Part shown: piece after piece, positions 17,901 to 26,092 of the stretch | How the letters are laid out: every line of letters starts with the position of its first letter | Numbering within the stretch: the stretch's first letter is position 1 | Origin: an uncultured Pseudoalteromonas sp. | Lineage (GTDB): Bacteria > Pseudomonadota > Gammaproteobacteria > Enterobacterales > Alteromonadaceae | NCBI GenBank assembly: GCA_947493455.1 | Contig: CANLRB010000001.1 | Span: 372,001 to 436,000, forward strand | DNA: 64,000 bases | Reading direction: 5' to 3' | The notes under the pieces: generated by a model | What the model saw: only the letters and a program-made list of their open reading frames with translations | Databases searched by the model: none | Told to the model about the DNA's origin: nothing | Translations under genes and position numbers: made by a program

Positions 17901-18708
17901 TTCGCAAAATTCAAAGCTGATTATCACGTTAACGGTGCTGTTAACCTTCTTTGCGCAAGGCGCTATTGCAAAGGTCGCCACGGTATCACCCATTGCTCAC
18001 AGCATTGCCGACGAACTCGTAAAGAATACAGATATTGAGTTGACGTATTTACCGCCAAAACGTTTGCCAATCAATCGTATTCCTAATTGGTTAAACAAAC
18101 AAAAAACGAAACAGTTTGCCCAATTTGATGTGGTTATTTCGATGGCGTCAGTTAGACCACAACTAGATTTTTTCAAAACGTTACGTCAGAGCAATATCCG
18201 TCTTGTTGAAATTGATATAGCGCATGCGTTAATCCCGAATGGCGAGCGCGTCGCACTCGATCAAAATAGCGAATATTTCTGGCTCAATAGCAATAACTTG
18301 TTGCTTATGACAAGTATTCTAAAACGCGATTTAGCGACTATGTGGCCGCAACATAAAAAGACCATAGAGAAAAACTTTTTTGCGCTCTCAGCTGAAATTA
18401 GATTGTTAAATCAAACAACAGATCAAGCGCTGATGGAACGCGATATTGCGTTTTTGAGTGCCCAAAATAGCAATTTAAAACCTTATAGCGAAAGTTTAAT
18501 TTGTGATTTTGAAAACAAGTCACAAATCGAATCCCTTGGCTTAAATTACTTGCTGCTTTCTACTAAAAAGAGCGATGCGAGTCAAAACAACTGGCTTATT
18601 GATGACTTGAGTCGTTTCAAAACCACATCACTGACGAGCCGCCTGCAAAACAACTTGGATAGCTTGTTAAAAATCTTACCCCCATTAAATAACGAGGTTC
18701 AATTATGA
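17890..18708 (+). CDS. Degenerate ZnuA-like periplasmic protein without visible metal ligands
   Basis: 272 residues from ATG 17890, chosen because AAGGAG ends 9 bases before it; it overlaps the permease stop by 11 bases. Signal peptide to about residue 27 (GAIAKVA). Faint likeness to cluster A-I binding proteins: KVATVSPIAHSIADEL at the start, and YFWLNSNNLLLMTSILKRDL where ZnuA has a His-Trp-Leu-Asp segment followed by its backbone helix. The ligand histidines are missing, so it probably does not bind metal in the ZnuA manner. It may be an accessory protein for the importer. Confidence 0.7.
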   Translation: MAFNSQNSKLIITLTVLLTFFAQGAIAKVATVSPIAHSIADELVKNTDIELTYLPPKRLPINRIPNWLNKQKTKQFAQFDVVISMASVRPQLDFFKTLRQSNIRLVEIDIAHALIPNGERVALDQNSEYFWLNSNNLLLMTSILKRDLATMWPQHKKTIEKNFFALSAEIRLLNQTTDQALMERDIAFLSAQNSNLKPYSESLICDFENKSQIESLGLNYLLLSTKKSDASQNNWLIDDLSRFKTTSLTSRLQNNLDSLLKILPPLNNEVQL

Positions 18709-19649
18709 AAAAATCAGTTTTCACCCTATGCGCCGCATCACTTATGACAAGCTTTATTGCCACTGCGGGCCCGACCAAAGATTACAACTATGTGTGGGTT
18801 GACACCTGGGACACTGACAGCAACCAGCAAGTCACCATTGAAGAGTTTTTTGCAGCACGTAAAGCGCGTTTTAATGAAACAGATGAAAACGGCGATGGAT
18901 TAGTGGACCTTGACGAGTATCGCAATGAATACGAAAACCGCTTAGATGCGAAAATCACTTCAGAGCGTGCGCAAAGCGTAAAACAAACTAAAATGCGCTT
19001 TAATGCAATGGATAAAAATGATGACAACATCATGAGCAAAGAGGAGTACATGGCGGTGGCAAAACGCGGTTTTGATTACTACGACAGTGATAAAAACGGC
19101 ATGATCACCGATGAAGACAAGGCGCCTAAGTATCGCTCACGTAAAGCCAAAAAAGAGTTAAGCGAGCAAGAAATTGCACACAATAAACTCAAGCGTAAAA
19201 TTGCCAGTGCCAAGCGCGTTGTCCACATGCCGAGCACTCACAACAAAAAAGGCATGCTATCTTTGTATGATGCCAACGACAATGGTGCAATTGCATGGCA
19301 AGAGTACGCAGCTGTTCGCGAAGAAATGTTTAGCCGCACCGATGAAAATGGTGACAACCAGTTAAATTTTGATGAATACCTTGCTGAGTTTGAAAACCGC
19401 TTAGATACACAAATCAATAAAATAAGAACGCGTATGGTTGAGCGCACCGACAAACGTTTTGATGTGCTTGACGTTGATAACAATGACCAAATGACGTTTG
19501 AAGAGTTTCAACTATCAGGCGTACGAACTTTCTTACGTTACGACTTAGACAAAGACGGCTCGGTCACCTTTTACGAAGAAGCCCCGGAAAAATCACTTGA
19601 AACTGCGGTGAAAATGGCAGCCAAAAAAAGCAAAGAAAATAAGTACTAA
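18705..19649 (+). CDS. Secreted calcium-binding protein with eight EF-hand loops
   Basis: 314 residues, signal peptide cut near ATAGPT (residue 21). Eight EF-hand-like loops start at about residues 36, 60, 103, 127, 189, 213, 256 and 280, for example DENGDGLVDLDE and DLDKDGSVTFYE. Loops 1-4 and 5-8 match in order and spacing, joined by a basic linker (about 141-182), so the gene arose by duplication of a four-loop unit. ATG overlaps the previous stop, so it ends the metal-import operon. Several loops have substitutions (DTDSNQQVTIEE, DANDNGAIAWQE) and may not bind calcium. Role in metal handling is inference from position. Confidence 0.85.
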   Translation: MKKSVFTLCAASLMTSFIATAGPTKDYNYVWVDTWDTDSNQQVTIEEFFAARKARFNETDENGDGLVDLDEYRNEYENRLDAKITSERAQSVKQTKMRFNAMDKNDDNIMSKEEYMAVAKRGFDYYDSDKNGMITDEDKAPKYRSRKAKKELSEQEIAHNKLKRKIASAKRVVHMPSTHNKKGMLSLYDANDNGAIAWQEYAAVREEMFSRTDENGDNQLNFDEYLAEFENRLDTQINKIRTRMVERTDKRFDVLDVDNNDQMTFEEFQLSGVRTFLRYDLDKDGSVTFYEEAPEKSLETAVKMAAKKSKENKY

Positions 19650-19700
19650 ACTGAATTACTAAACTAAGCGCTTATTGACCTTAATTCCCCTCAACATTTT

Positions 19701-19726
19701 GGGGAAGCAGATGCTTCCCCTTTTTT
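19701..19726 (+). terminator. Intrinsic terminator ending the metal-import operon
   Basis: Seven-base-pair stem GGGGAAG / CTTCCCC with a six-base loop, followed by six T. It separates the EF-hand gene from the ApbE gene, which therefore needs its own promoter or read-through. Confidence 0.9.
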
Positions 19727-19743
19727 ATTAATAAGTGACACCG

Positions 19744-21150
19744 ATGCGTCAAACATTACTTTCACCTACTTTTGTCATGTTAGCGGTCATTTTTGCGGCC
19801 ACACTTTCATTTGGCTCTCAGGCAAAAGACTTCAAAAAAGACCAGATATTAGGAACCCAATTGAGCTTTAGCATCAAAGGAGTTACACAGGCCGAACAGG
19901 GTTTGGCATACCAATTGGTGTTAGAAAAAATTGCTTACTACGACACTGTGCTCTCAAGTTACCAAGCACAAAGCGAAATAAGCCAACTCAATCACAAAAA
20001 ACAATTAGAAGGCGCAAGCCAAACTCTCATAGAAGTACTTACTGCCTGCGAAAATTATCAACAAAAAACGCGAAATCACTTTAGCTGTAAACTCGGTAGT
20101 ATCACAGCGCTGTGGCAACAAGCAGAACAACAGCAAACCCTGCCCGACCGGATTAATGTGCGAAAGCAAGCCCGCCAGCTACGCAATAAAAAAATTGCTA
20201 TTGAAAAGCAAAACATCACCCTATCAGAGGACCTTTTATTAGATATAAACGGCCTTGCAAAAGGCTACATTATTGATGCTGTATATCACGCCCTTGCCAC
20301 TCAATTCCCTAACAGTCAGTTTAAATTGGATATCGGCGGCGACGGTCGCCATTATGGCAGTTTTGCGTTGCAATTTACTAATACCAATTTTCCACAATCA
20401 GCACAGGTACAACTGGCCCAAATAAGCAATAAAGCCTATGCGGCAAGCGGTATGGCGTTTCGAAATTATAAAATAAAACACCACACTAAAAGCCACATTT
20501 TAGCACCGCGTGACGGCTGGCCTATTGCCAACCCGATAGGCGCTGCGGTCATTGCTGATACTGCGATAACTGCTGATGCCATTGCTACCGCGCTCACTAC
20601 CATGAATGGCACACAAGCCCTCAAGTGGCTTAATCAACACGATTTCGCGGGACTATTGTACTTACCGGATGGCCGTATCAGGGCATCGGATAAATGGGTA
20701 AGCCTCAACGCTACGTCATATAAAAACAAGCTTACGCTCACTTACACTATTCCGCAGCTCGATGTCACCGACTACGAAAAACCTTATGTTGCTATTTGGT
20801 TGTCAAATAACGCAGGCAAGCCGCTCAAACAGCTTGCACTGCTTGGCGACAGTGAACGGTGGTGGCAAGAAAACCGTAAATGGTGGCGAAAACTAGGCCG
20901 CAAAGAACCGCACATAATTGCAAATATGGCACACGCCACAAAGCGACCTGGCGAATACACAACCAACTGGTACGGCTTAGATGATTTTGGTAACCACATT
21001 CACGACTCACAACTTGTAATTCATATTGAAGCGAGCCGCGAAGACGGCGGTCATAACTATATTCGCCAAGTTTTAGACACAACAAAGCCCGGGAAATTCG
21101 CTATTCAAGGTAAAGGCGAGATAGGCGATATGTCACTCACCATTCATTAA
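19744..21150 (+). CDS. apbE: Exported FAD:protein FMN transferase (ApbE) fused to a DUF2271 domain
   Basis: 468 residues from ATG 19744 (GTG at 19735 is the alternative). Signal peptide to about residue 28. ApbE domain about 35-310: LLLDINGLAKGYIIDA, LDIGGDGRHYG and the Mg-binding DTAITADAIATAL. A C-terminal DUF2271 domain (about 325-468: DYEKPYVAIWLSN, RKWWRKLGR, ASREDGG) is clearly homologous to the protein at 13258. Where that protein has DAFTGAT this one reads ANMAHAT, so the flavin-acceptor motif is lost. The enzyme would attach FMN to periplasmic proteins; the fused domain may help recognise the DUF2271 partner. Confidence 0.93.
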   Translation: MRQTLLSPTFVMLAVIFAATLSFGSQAKDFKKDQILGTQLSFSIKGVTQAEQGLAYQLVLEKIAYYDTVLSSYQAQSEISQLNHKKQLEGASQTLIEVLTACENYQQKTRNHFSCKLGSITALWQQAEQQQTLPDRINVRKQARQLRNKKIAIEKQNITLSEDLLLDINGLAKGYIIDAVYHALATQFPNSQFKLDIGGDGRHYGSFALQFTNTNFPQSAQVQLAQISNKAYAASGMAFRNYKIKHHTKSHILAPRDGWPIANPIGAAVIADTAITADAIATALTTMNGTQALKWLNQHDFAGLLYLPDGRIRASDKWVSLNATSYKNKLTLTYTIPQLDVTDYEKPYVAIWLSNNAGKPLKQLALLGDSERWWQENRKWWRKLGRKEPHIIANMAHATKRPGEYTTNWYGLDDFGNHIHDSQLVIHIEASREDGGHNYIRQVLDTTKPGKFAIQGKGEIGDMSLTIH

Positions 21151-21159
21151 TATAAAAAG

Positions 21160-21190
21160 CGCACGAACACATTAGGACGTGCGTTTTTTT
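21160..21190 (+). terminator. Intrinsic terminator after apbE
   Basis: Stem CGCACG / CGTGCG with a 12-base loop, then seven T, 9 bases past the stop. Confidence 0.85.
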
Positions 21191-21323
21191 CTCCTTACTG
21201 CAAACCCACTCCAAAAACACAACAAGAAATGCGAAAAATATGAACTTTTTACTCGTTATTTCATTCATATAGAGATTAGAATTACGACATAACAATTTAT
21301 ACCAATTAACTAAACGAGTTCTT

Positions 21324-21692
21324 ATGAAAGGAAGCTGTCACTGCGGTAATATATGTATTACCTTGCACCAAAATATAGAGCAAGTCACCAGTTGCAATTG
21401 TTCACTATGCTATCGCTACGGTGCGATATGGGCTTATTTTGCGCCTTCTGGCGTTGAAGTAAACCAAGCAACTGTCGGGAAAAGTTATCAACACGGCGAT
21501 AAACGAATTGACTTTCACCACTGCCCGAGCTGCAAGTGCATTACGCACTATACACCGACTGCAAAAGGCAATGTTTCACGTATGGCCGTCAACTTACGCT
21601 TATTTGACAAAGCCGTGTTAGACACCATCACAATACGCTATTTCGATGGAGCCGACACCTGGCAGTTTATCGATAAAACACCCGTTATTTAA
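21324..21692 (+). CDS. GFA/CENP-V fold zinc protein
   Basis: 122 residues, cytosolic, complete. Zinc ligands of the GFA family are visible: CHCG at the start (residues 5-8), CNCSLC (about 29-34) and CPSCKC. Related to glutathione-dependent formaldehyde-activating enzyme, but most single-domain members have no proven reaction. It stands alone with an A-rich leader and has no evident tie to its neighbours. Confidence 0.85.
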   Translation: MKGSCHCGNICITLHQNIEQVTSCNCSLCYRYGAIWAYFAPSGVEVNQATVGKSYQHGDKRIDFHHCPSCKCITHYTPTAKGNVSRMAVNLRLFDKAVLDTITIRYFDGADTWQFIDKTPVI

Positions 21693-21791
21693 TTTTATTC
21701 GCTGCGTAGCAAGTAACCGTATATCAATAATAAAACGTAGTAGGAGATTCCCATCAAATCGCCATCATTTTTATTTATTACTAAAGCGCTA

Positions 21792-22508
21792 TTGTTGAAG
21801 GTATTAGTTTCGAAAGTATTAGTTTCGAAGGTGCTAATGTCAAAGGCACTAGTATCAACATCCTTAATTTCCTTGTCGATGCTGTCGTCACAGGCGCTGG
21901 CAGGACAAGTTTATGATACCTTTCCAACAGAGATTAAAGCAGAACAAAAGTACGTATTTTATTCACACGGTTTTATTGTTGAAGGCACCAACCCGCGTCC
22001 TGAAAATGCGCGCTGGGGAGTGTATGAATTTCCAAAAATCAAATCGGCGCTGGCAGATGAAAGCTATCATCTAATCGCGCATCATCGACCAAAAGGCACG
22101 GATCCATTTGTCTACGCAAAAACACTCGCAAAAGATGTACTAACATTAATAGCACACGGCGTCAAAGCTGAAAACATCACTATTATGGGTTTTTCGCGCG
22201 GTGCATTTATTACTAGTTTAACCTCACATCATTTGGCTAAAACACCAGTTAACACCATTCTATTAGCTGGATGCGGGCGTATAGTCTCAAGCAAATATGC
22301 CGACTATACACTTAACGGCCCTGTGCTGTCGGTGTACGAAAAAAGCGATGGCGCATTAAGCTGTGAAAAACTGCGCGCACGCAGCCCCAATATTATATCC
22401 TATAAAGAAATTGCCCTTGATACAGGCGAAGAACACGGCGCATTTTACCGCCCCATTAAAGAGTGGGTGACGCCTGTAAAAGAATGGATTAAACGGCCTC
22501 AGCGTTAG
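21792..22508 (+). CDS. Secreted alpha/beta hydrolase; start codon uncertain, signal peptide contains a 15-bp repeat
   Basis: 238 residues from TTG 21792, but this start has no ribosome site. A good site (TAGGAG, 21741-21746) stands six bases before an in-frame ATC at 21753, so the natural start may be ATC or a mutated ATG, giving 13 more residues (beginning I/M-KSPSFLF). The signal peptide N-region contains KVLVS-KVLVS-KVLMS-KALVS, encoded by four copies of a 15-base repeat (about 21798-21857). The mature part has the alpha/beta hydrolase nucleophile GFSRGAF, HG in FYSHGF and a late His (GEEHGAF). Substrate unknown. Confidence 0.78.
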   Translation: MLKVLVSKVLVSKVLMSKALVSTSLISLSMLSSQALAGQVYDTFPTEIKAEQKYVFYSHGFIVEGTNPRPENARWGVYEFPKIKSALADESYHLIAHHRPKGTDPFVYAKTLAKDVLTLIAHGVKAENITIMGFSRGAFITSLTSHHLAKTPVNTILLAGCGRIVSSKYADYTLNGPVLSVYEKSDGALSCEKLRARSPNIISYKEIALDTGEEHGAFYRPIKEWVTPVKEWIKRPQR

Positions 22509-22606
22509 GCAGTCGATACTTGGTCGTGACACTATCTATCTGCTTAGACTAGCAGTATGTCACGACTAAAACTATGTCATAGCAAGAGATATGCGAGCGC
22601 AATGCA

Positions 22607-23167
22607 CTATAAGTGTTGCATCAACCACGCACCTTGGGTTTTACCATGCCCCGTTTGTTCGTCATATTCGCGAGTTTGCTGCTTTAATTCGCTCATCAGC
22701 GCTTGACCAGTTTGATTAGCGACTTTTTTTAATTTTTCGCAATTTGTTTGCGGGTCAAGGTTAAGTAACGCTGCATTTATTTTTCTCGTAGTCGCAATGG
22801 CAAGGTCGCCGTGACCAATTTCGTGCGCTGTAAGTTTTGCCAACCAGTTACGCCAAACTATTTTTACATCATGATTGCCACTTTGCAGTTTAGGCAAGGT
22901 ATATACTAATTTCAGGTCGGTATTGGCACGATTTATTTGGCATTGTTGATCAGCTTTTTTAAACCAAAAACGCCAGTTAATATCGAACCGTGTATAACCG
23001 TGAAATACTTCAGCACCTTCACGAATTGGTGATGCCTTATTGACCGCATTAAGTAATTTGCTTTTGCTATTCGCGATAACCGTATAGTGTTTATAACGTT
23101 CTACGATATTGACTTCGCCCCGCGCATAAAACGACAACAGCAATGGCAACATTAATAACCATTTCAT
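22607..23167 (-). CDS. DUF922 family secreted protein with HExxH zinc-protease motif
   Basis: 186 residues with an 18-residue signal peptide (SFYARGEV). The motif TAHEIGHGDLA holds the zincin HExxH-type signature (HEIGH) in the DUF922 context, with two cysteines (CQINRAN and NCEKLKK) probably paired. Conserved W-rich stretch FDINWRFWFKK. A putative periplasmic or secreted metalloprotease; activity is not proven for the family. Good ribosome site AGGAGG before the ATG. Confidence 0.83.
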   Translation of the reverse strand: MKWLLMLPLLLSFYARGEVNIVERYKHYTVIANSKSKLLNAVNKASPIREGAEVFHGYTRFDINWRFWFKKADQQCQINRANTDLKLVYTLPKLQSGNHDVKIVWRNWLAKLTAHEIGHGDLAIATTRKINAALLNLDPQTNCEKLKKVANQTGQALMSELKQQTREYDEQTGHGKTQGAWLMQHL

Positions 23168-23234
23168 GATTCACCTCCTTGTTTTTTTGCACAAAATACA
23201 TGGTTACCGATTATTAGGTCAAGTCAATTGAATC

Positions 23235-23268
23235 TAAAAAAGCCCGCATCGAATGAAAAACGGGCTTT
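23235..23268 (-). terminator. Intrinsic terminator for the haem-type receptor gene
   Basis: Stem AAAGCCCG / CGGGCTTT; on the minus strand the right arm is followed by a T run. It lies about 190 bases after the receptor stop. The bases between, 23269-23461, hold no gene that I can see. Confidence 0.8.
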
Positions 23269-23461
23269 ATAGTACTTTGGATAATTTAAAGCGTAAGAGC
23301 GATGTCAAAATGAGCGTTATCAAGCTTAGTTGGTATACCAAATTACTGCAGTTAGACTCGATAAAGCATTGACTTTGACACGCACTTACAAGTGATTTTT
23401 TCATTTTATAGATAGCCAGCGCTTAAAGCACGCGCTGTCTACCTAACACCATTTTGTTTAT

Positions 23462-25828
23462 TTAAAAACGAACATTAATGTTGGCTGACACAGTACGACC
23501 AGCTTCTGAATAACGTTTTATACCGTTGTCGGCAACGCCACCGCGAAAGCCACCACTGCCTTCAGTCACAAAGCGAACGCGTTGCCAATTATAGTATTCT
23601 TCATCAAGTAAATTGCGCACAGCCACGTTGAATACCATGTTGTCAGTGATATCAAAGTTCGCAATAAGATCAACCACGGTAGACGTATCACTTAAAAAGT
23701 CCGTCGCCGGATTTTGCTCACCGTCATCGTTTGTCACGAGTGTATCACTTTCTTTTTTCTCTGCTTGATGGCGAACTTGTGCCATAACACGCCAGTTTGA
23801 ACGTGAATCATAGCCAAAACTTACCATGCCTGAATTCGGCGAAATTGATAACATCGGGTCACCATTGTCATACTCACCGTCGGTGTGAGAATAAGCTGCA
23901 CGCAGTTCAAAGTTATTTGCAAAACGATACGAAGCGTCAAGTTCAAAGCCTTTGACCGTTGCTTCGCCAATATTTTCTGGACGCTGGTAATCGTCAGTTG
24001 ATACTTCAACCATTTCATAGCAGCGACAAGCAGGGTTGTAAACGCGATCCATTTTCGGCTCTGCTAGATCACGGGTATACGTCACGTTGTCGATGAAGTC
24101 GGTGTATTCAGTATTAAATACGCTTAAACGAACACGAGTCGATTCATCTTGATATTGATACGCCAGCTCCATATTAAGTGCTTTTTCAGGCTCGAGGTCG
24201 TAGTTAGGCACAACTTGCCAATCATCAACGGTTGCACCGCGTGAACCAAAATACACCTGTTCTACTGAAGGGGCTCTAAAGCCAGTACCAATGTCCGCAA
24301 TTATCGCGTGATTATCACTCGCTTCATAAACAGCCGATAATTGCCAAGATACGGCATTCATATCGACATCTTTGACTAACCCTTGGTCATTTGTGAAATA
24401 CTCATCAAATTCGGGTTGGTAGCTGTAGTTGTCGTAACGGATCCCAGCCGTTAAATCCAATTGTGGCGTCACTGTCATGCTATCTTTAAGATATACATTC
24501 CAAATCGCAATATCCGTTTGCGGAATAAAGTTAGCATCTTTTATTGGATAGTGAGTTTGACCATTTGGCAGCGGACTGCGGAGCGCTTGATAACCTGAAT
24601 CTTGGCTCAAGCCATTGTAACGGTGGTCCCACATATTATTTTCAAGCGTACGCGTCTCAAACGAGCCACCATAAACTAAGAAGTGATTCACATGACCTGT
24701 AACCAACTGTTTGCTTAAGTCTATTTTAAGCGTGCTCGATTCTTGCTCTAACTCACGTTGTTCTTGGCGTAGGTAGGGGTCGCCGTAGCCTAAACATTGG
24801 TAGCTTGGTGTATATTCAACACACGCAGCATAATGCATATTGGTAACGCCGCTGGTAAAAATGTCCTGATAATCATATGAAACATCAAGGCTATCGTAGG
24901 CACTGTTTTTACTGGTGTTGGTATAGAACACGCCATAACGAGTACGATTTTGCTCATCTTCAGTGAAACGATGCTGAATTGACCCTGATATACGCGACAA
25001 ATTGTCTAGTTCAACCAAGTTTTCGTCATTTTCTAGCACGAAACCGAATTCGTTATTGTTATCTAAAGTGTACTCTGTTTTAAATAAAACCGAATCACTG
25101 CTGTATTCAAGCGGATCAGGCAACTCGCGCGACGCACCAAGTGGTTCACTACGACCAGAATGGTTTTGATCTTCGCTCGCACTGCGCTTAGTGTACATCA
25201 GTAAGGTTTCAAGGTTTCCCCACTTATTTGCAATGCCTAGCGTTGCATGCACGTGTTCGTCTCTGTCGTCATACCCTAACTTAAAATAACCGCGAGTTTG
25301 GTCTTTATCAGAGGTAAGAAAGTCTTCAGCACTCAGAGTGGTGTACATCACAGCACCACCAAGTGCACCGGGTCCACTTGTTACTGAGCTCGCACCCTTC
25401 ACAATTTGAATTGCTTTCATGTGCTCAAGCTCAACCGAGTTACGGCTAGCACGGAAATATTCGTACGGCGCATAGCCTGGCGGGTCAAGGGTTTCGCCTT
25501 GCGTTAAACCGTCAACAGTAATTGCAATTCGATCACCTTCCATACCGCGAATATTAAAACCATTGCTGCCGAAACGGCCCATGCTCGCAACATCCACACC
25601 CGGAATGTAATTTGCGACATCGTTGATGTCTTGCATTAAGTTGGTCGACACTGCAACCGAATCTAATTCCGTTTTATTCGTGCTTTCAGTTTTTTCCTTT
25701 GCTGAAAGATTCGTTTTTTGAAGAGTTGTCACATTGGAGTTAGCAATCGCGTGACCACTGACAGAGCCTACTGATACGAGTAAAGCCATGCTGATCGCAC
25801 GATTAATTTTCGATTGAGTTAAGCGCAC
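23462..25828 (-). CDS. TonB-dependent receptor of the haemoglobin/haem/lactoferrin type
   Basis: 788 residues from GTG with AAGGA eight bases upstream. Signal peptide to about residue 29, plug about 50-165 (LMQDINDVANYIPGVDV, GFNIRGMEGDRIAITVDGLTQGETLDP, IVKGASSVTSGPGALGGAV), then a long barrel ending VNINVRF. The barrel has FRAP (TGFRAPSVEQVYF) followed by NYDLEPEKA in place of the NPDL box, both characteristic of haem and haemoglobin receptors. A Fur-like site lies 58 bases upstream. Ligand: haem or a haem protein is likely but not certain. Confidence 0.9.
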   Translation of the reverse strand: MRLTQSKINRAISMALLVSVGSVSGHAIANSNVTTLQKTNLSAKEKTESTNKTELDSVAVSTNLMQDINDVANYIPGVDVASMGRFGSNGFNIRGMEGDRIAITVDGLTQGETLDPPGYAPYEYFRASRNSVELEHMKAIQIVKGASSVTSGPGALGGAVMYTTLSAEDFLTSDKDQTRGYFKLGYDDRDEHVHATLGIANKWGNLETLLMYTKRSASEDQNHSGRSEPLGASRELPDPLEYSSDSVLFKTEYTLDNNNEFGFVLENDENLVELDNLSRISGSIQHRFTEDEQNRTRYGVFYTNTSKNSAYDSLDVSYDYQDIFTSGVTNMHYAACVEYTPSYQCLGYGDPYLRQEQRELEQESSTLKIDLSKQLVTGHVNHFLVYGGSFETRTLENNMWDHRYNGLSQDSGYQALRSPLPNGQTHYPIKDANFIPQTDIAIWNVYLKDSMTVTPQLDLTAGIRYDNYSYQPEFDEYFTNDQGLVKDVDMNAVSWQLSAVYEASDNHAIIADIGTGFRAPSVEQVYFGSRGATVDDWQVVPNYDLEPEKALNMELAYQYQDESTRVRLSVFNTEYTDFIDNVTYTRDLAEPKMDRVYNPACRCYEMVEVSTDDYQRPENIGEATVKGFELDASYRFANNFELRAAYSHTDGEYDNGDPMLSISPNSGMVSFGYDSRSNWRVMAQVRHQAEKKESDTLVTNDDGEQNPATDFLSDTSTVVDLIANFDITDNMVFNVAVRNLLDEEYYNWQRVRFVTEGSGGFRGGVADNGIKRYSEAGRTVSANINVRF

Positions 25829-25886
25829 AAGGAAATCCTTATAATTATAATATTGTACATAAGTACCTAAATTTAATTGCGCGTAA

Positions 25887-25901
25887 TGATAATGATTTGC
25901 A
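25887..25901. promoter_or_regulatory. Probable Fur box upstream of the haem-type receptor
   Basis: TGATAATGATTTGCA matches the Fur core TGATAATnATTATCA at 13 of 15 positions (two mismatches in the right arm). It is 58 bases before the receptor GTG on the minus strand, in an AT-rich gap. Confidence 0.75.
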
Positions 25902-26092
25902 TTAATATTTCAACAGGGATTATCTAAAGAAATCTCAATTAATTACATTTTTGCTATAAATAGATAAATTAATTACTTTATATTCATCAAGTTAATAAAC
26001 GTATTTACACAAAAAGATTAATGGCAGGGCACCATTAAAGCCGTTATTTACATTGAGGTATCGGGCGTAAATTTTAAGGGCTATTTTGAAAG

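Noticed and set aside
21798-21857. Tandem 15-bp units that look like a short direct-repeat array
   Set aside because: No spacers and the units are coding (KVLVS), so this is not CRISPR; kept only as a signal-peptide repeat.
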